A stretch of 64,000 nt of DNA, from positions 1,676,501 to 1,740,500 of the forward strand of contig NZ_CP146100.1 in NCBI RefSeq assembly GCF_037023755.1, given 5' to 3'. A program made the translations under genes and the position numbers. Of the stretch, positions 58,479 through 64,000 are shown piece by piece (position 1 is the stretch's first letter; each line of letters starts with the position of its first letter). This DNA comes from Saccharopolyspora sp. SCSIO 74807 (GTDB lineage Bacteria > Actinomycetota > Actinomycetes > Mycobacteriales > Pseudonocardiaceae). Under the pieces are notes generated by a model. The model ran no database searches and was not told where the DNA came from. It saw only the letters and a program-made list of their open reading frames with translations.

Positions 58479-58877
58479 TCAGCCGCAACAGCCACCGGGG
58501 CAGCCGGTGCAGCCGCCGGCCGCGACCGGTTCGGGCAGGGCTTCCGCGGCCCGGTCGCCGAACACTCCGCCGATCACCATGAGCGCGAACGCGCCCGCGA
58601 TGCCCAGCACGGCGACCAGCACGGCGCTGAACATCGTGCCCAGCAGCGGCTCCGAAACTCCGGCGAGCACGGCGATCGCGCCGCCTGCCAGCATCGCGGG
58701 CGCCGCCGCCCGGTTGCCGAGCTCGAAGGCTTCCTCGCTGCGCAGCGTCGCCGGCGTGCGAACCCCGACGTAGCGGTTCGGCGGGAGCTGGCTGCGCAGC
58801 CCGCGCCAGCCGATGAACAACAGCGCCGCCCCGAGCACCACGAGCAGCGCGGACAAGATCACCTGCACAGCTATCAC
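58479..58877 (-). CDS. SdpI-family membrane protein with Cys-rich tail
   Basis: The 132-residue protein has three membrane segments (about 1-22, 54-75 and 80-103) and the SdpI core LPPNRYVGVRTPATLRSEEAFELGNRA. SdpI of Bacillus is an immunity and signalling protein, but most actinobacterial members are uncharacterised. The C-terminus ends GGCTGCPGGCCG, a compact cysteine cluster that may bind metal. GTG at 58877 is preceded by TACGCT and six bases, a leaderless arrangement. Confidence 0.83.
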   Translation of the reverse strand: MIAVQVILSALLVVLGAALLFIGWRGLRSQLPPNRYVGVRTPATLRSEEAFELGNRAAAPAMLAGGAIAVLAGVSEPLLGTMFSAVLVAVLGIAGAFALMVIGGVFGDRAAEALPEPVAAGGCTGCPGGCCG

Positions 58878-58883
58878 CGGCCC

Positions 58884-58889
58884 AGCGTA
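58884..58889 (-). promoter_or_regulatory. Candidate -10 element for a leaderless SdpI-family mRNA
   Basis: TACGCT on the minus strand matches TANNNT and lies six bases from the GTG at 58877. No Shine-Dalgarno sequence is seen before that GTG. Confidence 0.45.
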
Positions 58890-58944
58890 CGGCGGCCGCT
58901 CGCGGGTCATCCGCGCGCTACCCGGCTGGGGTTCACTGGGTCAC

Positions 58945-60030
58945 ATGATCGCAGCACGCTCGCCCGCAGCCCGGATTGCCGTCGCCCTCGCTGCCGGGCT
59001 GCTCTCCTCCGCCTGCGCGCAGCCGACGACCCCGCCGGAGGGCGTGCGCGTGCTCGGCGAGCGGACGTTGCCTTGGGGCACGACGTTCCAGAACACCACC
59101 GTGGGCGGATTGTCCGGGCTGGACTACGACGCCCGTTCCGGGCAGTGGGTGTTCATCAGCGATGATCGCTCGCAGCACCAGCCTTCCCGCACCTACACCG
59201 CGCAGATCGACGTGCGGGCGGACGGGCTCGGCGACTGGCGGCTCACCGGCACGCATCCGCTGCTGCGTCCGGACGGGAAGCCGTATCCGGAGGACGCGGT
59301 CGATCCGGAGGAGGTCCGCTTCGATCCGCGGTCGCACGAGCTGCGGTGGACCGCCGAAGGTGATCGCGACCGGCCGGCCGACCCGTCGATCCGTTCGGCG
59401 GCGCCCGACGGCGGGTTCCGCGGCGAGCTCCCGCTGCCGCCGAACCTGGCGATGCGCCCCGGCAGCGGTCCGCGGGACAACGAGTCGCTGGAGTCGCTGA
59501 CCTTCGCCGCCGGCGGATCGCTGCTGATCAGCGCGGTGGAGTCGACGCTGCTGCAGGACGGCGAACCACCGGATCCGGAACGCGGCGCGCTCAGCCGGGT
59601 CACCGTGCAGGACCGGGCAGGCCGGGTGTCGGCGCAGCACGCCTACCCCGTCGACCCGGTCTTCGCCCGGGGCGGCGGTGACAACGGGATCGCGTCGATC
59701 CTCGCCGACGAGCGCGACCCGTCCCGATTGCTGGTGCTGGAGCGCGCCTACGTGCCGGGCGCGGGCAACTCGGTCCGCGTCTACGAGGCGGATCCGCGCG
59801 GAGCGACCGACGTGCGGCACCTCGGCTCCTTGCGCGGCACCGAGGTCGCGCCGATGCGCAAGCGGCTGCTCGCGGACCTCTCCGGCCTCGGGCTCAGCAC
59901 CGTGGACAACGTCGAAGGGATCGCCTGGGGACCGCGCCTGCCCACCGGCGAACACACCCTGGCCCTGGTCAGCGACAACAATTTCTCCCCAGCCCAGACG
60001 ACCCAGCTGATCGCGCTCGCCGTGCGGTGA
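58945..60030 (+). CDS. Esterase-like phytase-family lipoprotein
   Basis: The 361-residue protein begins with a secretion signal ending in SSACAQ, a likely lipobox with Cys25, so it is probably a lipoprotein. The rest is the 'esterase-like activity of phytase' beta-propeller domain: VGGLSGLDYDARSGQWVFISDDR, DPEEVRFDPRSHELRWTAEGD, NESLESLTFAAGGSLLI and TVDNVEGIAWGPRLP. Members occur as extracellular enzymes with broad phosphatase/esterase tendencies; the substrate is unknown. The ATG has only a weak ribosome site. Confidence 0.87.
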   Translation: MIAARSPAARIAVALAAGLLSSACAQPTTPPEGVRVLGERTLPWGTTFQNTTVGGLSGLDYDARSGQWVFISDDRSQHQPSRTYTAQIDVRADGLGDWRLTGTHPLLRPDGKPYPEDAVDPEEVRFDPRSHELRWTAEGDRDRPADPSIRSAAPDGGFRGELPLPPNLAMRPGSGPRDNESLESLTFAAGGSLLISAVESTLLQDGEPPDPERGALSRVTVQDRAGRVSAQHAYPVDPVFARGGGDNGIASILADERDPSRLLVLERAYVPGAGNSVRVYEADPRGATDVRHLGSLRGTEVAPMRKRLLADLSGLGLSTVDNVEGIAWGPRLPTGEHTLALVSDNNFSPAQTTQLIALAVR

Positions 60031-60159
60031 GGCCGGGTCGTCGCCGACGATCAGCCCGCCCGCCGGCGCCCCGGGCGGGCCTGCGGGAAACGCGTTGGCG
60101 GCGGGCGGCACACTAGGGGTGTGCGATCCGCGTGATGAGCAGGGAAGGAAGCACAGGCG

Positions 60160-63126
60160 ATGAGCGGCCAGGCAGCAGGCGTGACGGGCGAGCCGACGGA
60201 GACCCCGGTGACGGGAGGCCCGGCGACGGGGGGCCCGAACGGGAGTGAGGAGGCGCCCCGGTTCCGCTACACGGCGGAGATCGCGGCCGAGGTCGAACAG
60301 CGCTGGCAGCGGCGCTGGGAGGAGCTCGGCACCTTCCACGCCCCGAACCCGGTCGGCAAGCTGCGCGCCGAATCGGCCGACGACCCGGCAGGCGGCGACC
60401 CGGAATCCGCCGAGAAGCTGTTCATCCAGGACATGTTCCCGTACCCGTCGGGCTCCGGGCTGCACGTCGGACATCCGCTGGGCTTCATCGGCACCGACGT
60501 CTACGCCCGCTTCCACCGGATGCTGGGCCGCAACGTGCTGCACACGATGGGTTTCGACGCCTTCGGGCTGCCCGCCGAGCAGTACGCGGCGCAGACCGGC
60601 ACGCACCCGCGCACCACGACCGAGCAGAACATCGAGCGGTACCTCAACCAGATCCGCAGGCTGGGGCTGGGCCACGACGAGCGCAGGCGGATCGCCACCA
60701 CCGACATCGAGTTCTACAAGTGGACGCAGTGGATCTTCCTGCAGATCTTCAACGCCTGGTACGACACCGCCGCCGACGGCGGCCGCGGCCGGGCGCGGCC
60801 GATCGCCGAGCTGGAGGAGCAGTTCGCCGCCGGTGAGCGCGCCACCCCGGACGGCAGGGCGTGGACCGAGCTGTCCCGCACCGAGCAGCGCCGGCTGATC
60901 GACACCTACCGGCTGGCCTACCTGTCCGAGGCCCCGGTGAACTGGGCGCCCGGTCTGGGCACCGTCGTGGCGAACGAGGAGGTCACCGCGGACGGCCTGA
61001 CCGAGCGCGGCAACTTCCCGGTGTTCCGCCGCAATCTGAAGCAGTGGATGATGCGGATCACCGCTTACGCCGACCGCCTGGTCGACGACCTGGACCGGCT
61101 GGACTGGCCGGACAAGGTCAAGAGCATGCAGCGGAACTGGATCGGCCGCTCGCACGGCGCGAACGTGACCTTCCGGCTGGACGGTTCCGCGGGCGAGGTG
61201 CAGGTGTTCACCACCCGCCCGGACACGTTGTTCGGCGTGACCTACCTGGTGCTGGCCCCGGAGCACCCGCTGGTCGACGAGCTGACCACCACCGAGTGGC
61301 CCGAGGGCACCCACGAGGTGTGGACCGGCGGCGCGGCGACGCCCGCCGAAGCGGTCGCCGACTACCGGCGCACCGCTTCGATGAAGTCCGACCTGGACCG
61401 CCAGGAGAACAAGGACAAGACCGGCGTGTTCACCGGTGCGTGGGCGACGAACCCGGTCAACGGCGCCCAGATCCCGGTGTTCGTGGCGGACTACGTGCTG
61501 ATGGGCTACGGCACCGGCGCGATCATGGCGGTGCCCGGTGAGGACCTCCGCGACTGGGACTTCGCGCACGTCTTCGAGCTGCCGGTGGTGCGCACCGTGC
61601 AGCCCTCCGCCGAGCACCCGGGCGGCGCCTACACCGGTGACGGGCCGCGGATCAACTCCGCGAATCCGCAAGCCGGTCTGGACCTGAACGGGCTGGGCCT
61701 GGAGGACGCCAAGAGCACCGTCACCGAGTGGCTCGAGCAGCGCGGGCACGGCGCGGGGACCGTGGAGTACAAGCTGCGCGACTGGCTGTTCGCGCGGCAG
61801 CGCTACTGGGGCGAGCCGTTCCCGATCGTCTACGACGAAGACGGCGTGCCGCTGGGCGTGCCGGACGGCGAACTGCCGGTGGTGCTGCCGGAGGTCGCGG
61901 ACTACTCGCCGCGCACCTTCGACCCGGAGGACGCCGACAGCCGCCCGGAGCCGCCGCTGGCCAAGGCCACCGACTGGGCCGAGGTCGAGCTGGACCTGGG
62001 CGACGGGCTCAAGCACTACAGCCGGGACACCAACGTGATGCCGCAGTGGGCCGGTTCCTGCTGGTACCAGCTGCGCTACATCGACCCGGTCAACGACGAG
62101 GCGTTCGTCGACCCGGTCAACGAGCGGTACTGGATGGGCCCGCGCCCGCAGCAGCACGGCGCGAGCGACCCGGGCGGGCTGGACCTGTACGTCGGCGGCG
62201 TGGAGCACGCGGTGCTGCACCTGCTGTACTCCCGGTTCTGGCACAAGGTGCTGTACGACCTGGGCTACGTGAGCTCGGAGGAGCCGTACCGGCGGCTGTA
62301 CAACCAGGGCTACATCCAGGCGTTCGCCTTCACCGACTCGCGCGGCGTGTACGTGCCCGCCGAGGAGGTCGAGGAAAGCGGCGGCGAGTACTTCTTCCAC
62401 GGCGAACCGGTCCGCCGCGAGTACGGGAAGATGGGCAAGAGCCTGAAGAACTCCGTGTCCCCGGACGACATGGCCGACAGCTACGGCGCGGACACGCTGC
62501 GGCTCTACGAGATGGCGATGGGCCCGCTGGACACCTCGCGTCCGTGGGCGACCAAGGACGTCGTCGGCTCGCAACGGTTCCTGCAGCGGCTGTGGCGCAA
62601 CGTCATCGACGAGCACACCGGGCAGCTGCGGGTCGCCGACGAGCGCCCGGACGAAGAGATGCTGCGTGCGCTGCACAAGACCATCGCGGGTGTCCGGGAG
62701 GACTTGGACGCGCTGCGGTTCAACACCGCGGTGGCGAAGCTGATCGAGCTGAACAACCGCGTCACCAAGACCTACTCGGCGCAGCAGCGCACGCCGCGGC
62801 AGGTCGTCGAGCCGCTGGTGCTGATGGTCGCCCCGCTGACCCCGCACCTGGCCGAGGAGCTGTGGGCGCGGCTGGGCCACGACACCAGCCTGGCGCACGG
62901 CCCGTTCCCGGTGGCGGATCCCGAGTACCTGGTCGAGGACACCGCGGAGTACCCGATCCAGATCAACGGCAAGGTGCGCTCCCGGGTGGTCGTGCCCGCA
63001 TCGGCCGAGCAGGACGAGGTGCGTGCGGCGGCGCTGGCGGACGAGAAGGTGGTGGCCGCGCTGGAGGGCAACGAGCCGCGCAAGGTCATCGTCGTGCCCG
63101 GCAAGCTGGTCAACGTGGTGGCCTGA
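60160..63126 (+). CDS. leuS: Leucyl-tRNA synthetase
   Basis: LeuRS charges tRNA-Leu, including the tRNA-Leu(CAG) at the other end of this window. The 988-residue enzyme has the HIGH-type motif [13 protein letters not shown], a CP1 editing domain including the Thr-rich [20 protein letters not shown], and the second signature as KMGKS rather than KMSKS. The anticodon-binding domain and C-terminus [12 protein letters not shown] are complete. ATG at 60160 has GGAAGG upstream. It is followed by a good terminator. Confidence 0.98.
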   Translation: MSGQAAGVTGEPTETPVTGGPATGGPNGSEEAPRFRYTAEIAAEVEQRWQRRWEELGTFHAPNPVGKLRAESADDPAGGDPESAEKLFIQDMFPYPSGSGLHVGHPLGFIGTDVYARFHRMLGRNVLHTMGFDAFGLPAEQYAAQTGTHPRTTTEQNIERYLNQIRRLGLGHDERRRIATTDIEFYKWTQWIFLQIFNAWYDTAADGGRGRARPIAELEEQFAAGERATPDGRAWTELSRTEQRRLIDTYRLAYLSEAPVNWAPGLGTVVANEEVTADGLTERGNFPVFRRNLKQWMMRITAYADRLVDDLDRLDWPDKVKSMQRNWIGRSHGANVTFRLDGSAGEVQVFTTRPDTLFGVTYLVLAPEHPLVDELTTTEWPEGTHEVWTGGAATPAEAVADYRRTASMKSDLDRQENKDKTGVFTGAWATNPVNGAQIPVFVADYVLMGYGTGAIMAVPGEDLRDWDFAHVFELPVVRTVQPSAEHPGGAYTGDGPRINSANPQAGLDLNGLGLEDAKSTVTEWLEQRGHGAGTVEYKLRDWLFARQRYWGEPFPIVYDEDGVPLGVPDGELPVVLPEVADYSPRTFDPEDADSRPEPPLAKATDWAEVELDLGDGLKHYSRDTNVMPQWAGSCWYQLRYIDPVNDEAFVDPVNERYWMGPRPQQHGASDPGGLDLYVGGVEHAVLHLLYSRFWHKVLYDLGYVSSEEPYRRLYNQGYIQAFAFTDSRGVYVPAEEVEESGGEYFFHGEPVRREYGKMGKSLKNSVSPDDMADSYGADTLRLYEMAMGPLDTSRPWATKDVVGSQRFLQRLWRNVIDEHTGQLRVADERPDEEMLRALHKTIAGVREDLDALRFNTAVAKLIELNNRVTKTYSAQQRTPRQVVEPLVLMVAPLTPHLAEELWARLGHDTSLAHGPFPVADPEYLVEDTAEYPIQINGKVRSRVVVPASAEQDEVRAAALADEKVVAALEGNEPRKVIVVPGKLVNVVA

Positions 63127-63140
63127 GCCGCCCTGCGGCG

Positions 63141-63171
63141 AACGGCCCGCTCCGCGCGAGCGGGCCGTTTT
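63141..63171 (+). terminator. Terminator of leuS
   Basis: AACGGCCCGCTC and GAGCGGGCCGTT form 12 perfect pairs around CGCGC, followed by TTTT. It starts 14 bases after the leuS stop. Confidence 0.9.
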
Positions 63172-63231
63172 CGCGTCGAACCGGTTCCGGAACGGGTAGG
63201 CCGAGGTGGCGAGGCAGGTCACGTAGCGCTG

Positions 63232-63247
63232 GTTACTCACGAGTAAC
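63232..63247. promoter_or_regulatory. Perfect inverted repeat, probable repressor operator before the acyl-CoA dehydrogenase gene
   Basis: GTTACTC and GAGTAAC form seven-base arms around AC, 40 bp before the ATG at 63288. The size and symmetry suit a TetR-family regulator of fatty acid breakdown. No regulator gene is visible beside it. Confidence 0.6.
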
Positions 63248-63287
63248 TACGCTCGGCGGCGACGGAACTCCAAGTGCGGAGGCTGGC

Positions 63288-64000
63288 ATGGATATCCCGA
63301 GGACACCGGCCGGATTCGACGCGGGTGAGCTGGCGGCTCTGCTGGACGGGCGCTGGGCTGACGTCCGCGCGCAGGTCCGCAGCGCGCTGGAGGGCACCGA
63401 GCTGCCACCCGGCGATCACCTGGACACCGAGGCGCACCGCGCGCTGACCCTGGAGCAGCTGCACCTGCTGGTCAAAAGCGGCATCCCGGAGATCGGCTTC
63501 CCGGTCGCGCAAGGCGGGCAGGGCGACACCGGCGGTTCGGTGGTGTCCCTGGAGATGCTGGCCGGGAACCTCTCGCTGATGGTCAAGTCCGGGGTCCAGT
63601 GGGGCCTGTTCGGCGGTGCGGTGCAGGCGCTGGGCACCGAACGGCACCACGAGCGCTACCTGCCGTCGATCATCAACCTGGACCTGCCGGGTTGCTTCGC
63701 GATGACCGAGACCGGGCACGGCTCGGACGTGCAGCGCCTGCGCAGCACCGCCGCCTACGACCCGGCGACCGAAGAGTTCGTCGTGCACACCCCGCACGAG
63801 TCGGCGCGCAAGGAGTACATCGGCAACGCCGCCCGCGACGGCCGGATGGCGGTGGTGTTCGCCCAGCTGTTCACCGGCGGCCAGGGGCACGGCGTGCACG
63901 CGTTCATGGTTCCGATCCGCGACTCCGCGGGTGCGGTCCTGCCCGGCGTGCACATCGAGGACTGCGGCCGCAAGGCCGGGCTCAACGGCGTGGACAACGG
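63288..64000 (+). CDS. Acyl-CoA dehydrogenase/oxidase-family protein, N-terminal part (3' end outside window)
   Basis: The frame is open from ATG 63288, which has GGAGG five bases upstream, to the end of the window (237 codons). It shows HLDTEAHRALTLEQLHLLVKSG, SLMVKSGVQWGLFGGAVQALG and the family motif CFAMTETGHGSDVQRLRSTA, which binds flavin and substrate in acyl-CoA dehydrogenases and oxidases. The N-terminal region with EIGFPVAQGGQGDTGG resembles the acyl-CoA oxidase-like group. The catalytic base and C-terminal domain lie beyond the window. Confidence 0.87.
   Translation, partial: MDIPRTPAGFDAGELAALLDGRWADVRAQVRSALEGTELPPGDHLDTEAHRALTLEQLHLLVKSGIPEIGFPVAQGGQGDTGGSVVSLEMLAGNLSLMVKSGVQWGLFGGAVQALGTERHHERYLPSIINLDLPGCFAMTETGHGSDVQRLRSTAAYDPATEEFVVHTPHESARKEYIGNAARDGRMAVVFAQLFTGGQGHGVHAFMVPIRDSAGAVLPGVHIEDCGRKAGLNGVDN

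Noticed and set aside
58933-63240. 1435-codon open frame on the minus strand opposite leuS
   Set aside because: It is a GC-driven shadow of leuS and the phytase-like gene: Arg/Val/His-rich, no domain, no ribosome site, and the plus-strand genes are clear.

Overview
This is chromosomal DNA from a high-GC actinobacterium, holding the replication origin and the conserved core on both sides of it. The gene order (fhaA-fhaB-pstP-rodA-pbpA-pknA-pknB-trpG-crgA, then ppiA, alaT/ileT, gyrA-gyrB-dciA-recF-gnd-dnaN, oriC, dnaA-rpmH-rnpA-yidD-yidC-jag-rsmG-parA-parB, then cwlM-trxA-trxB-anti-sigma-sigM-murJ-DUF6049-nudix-pcnA) matches the Mycobacterium tuberculosis order around dnaA, written here on the opposite strand. 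The class E sortase, the MurJ and pseudokinase genes being separate, the ddl gene beside parB and the YqgE-to-LeuS block suggest a pseudonocardial actinomycete (Saccharopolyspora, Amycolatopsis or a relative). That placement is inference from gene content; no 16S gene is present.

Layout. 1-4.9 kb is accessory: the end of a sugar-lactone oxidase gene, a small SDR-like protein, an unrecognised protein, an IclR regulator with a 3-oxoadipate enol-lactonase (protocatechuate branch), a small Cys-rich protein and a small HD hydrolase. 4.9-15.0 kb holds tRNA-Leu and the Ser/Thr kinase and cell-wall operon, ended by a strong terminator. 15.1-23.2 kb holds trpG/pabA, a class E sortase pair, crgA, a PH-like membrane protein, rhomboid, cyclophilin, an aromatic-acid type MFS transporter, tRNA-Ala, tRNA-Ile, DLW-39 and a DUF3566 protein. 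23.2-35.4 kb is the replication block, all on the minus strand, with oriC (about 32.56-33.07 kb) between dnaN and dnaA. 36.0-41.6 kb is the plus-strand rpmH-to-parB block with five perfect parS sites. 41.8-57.7 kb holds ddl, an aminotransferase, a GNAT protein, cwlM, the thioredoxin pair, the sigM/anti-sigma pair, a pseudokinase, murJ, a DUF6049 protein, a NUDIX hydrolase and the CCA enzyme. 57.9-64 kb holds yqgE, an SdpI-family protein, a phytase-like esterase, leuS and the start of an acyl-CoA dehydrogenase.

How the genes fit together. Three systems dominate. (i) Replication and segregation: DnaA, DnaN, RecF, gyrase, DciA, ParA/ParB and parS. (ii) A phospho-regulated elongation and division machine: PknA/PknB, phosphatase PstP, the phosphothreonine readers FhaA/FhaB, RodA/PBPA, CrgA, and on the far side of oriC the likely PknB targets MurJ, its separate pseudokinase and CwlM. 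(iii) Envelope insertion and thiol stress: YidC/YidD/RnpA, TrxA/TrxB behind an ECF-type promoter, and SigM with its membrane anti-sigma factor.

I found no CRISPR array, insertion sequence, prophage or secondary-metabolite cluster. The most unusual points are regulatory or architectural: DnaA-box groups away from oriC, one inside dciA; parS sites read as Val-Ser-Arg-Glu-Thr within both ParA and ParB; a MurJ pseudokinase encoded as its own gene; a long insertion in RnpA; a shared hairpin-rich tail behind two tRNA genes; and several -10 hexamers placed 6-8 nt before start codons, suggesting leaderless mRNAs. All starts and coordinates were read by eye. Domain calls rest on recognised motifs, not on database searches.
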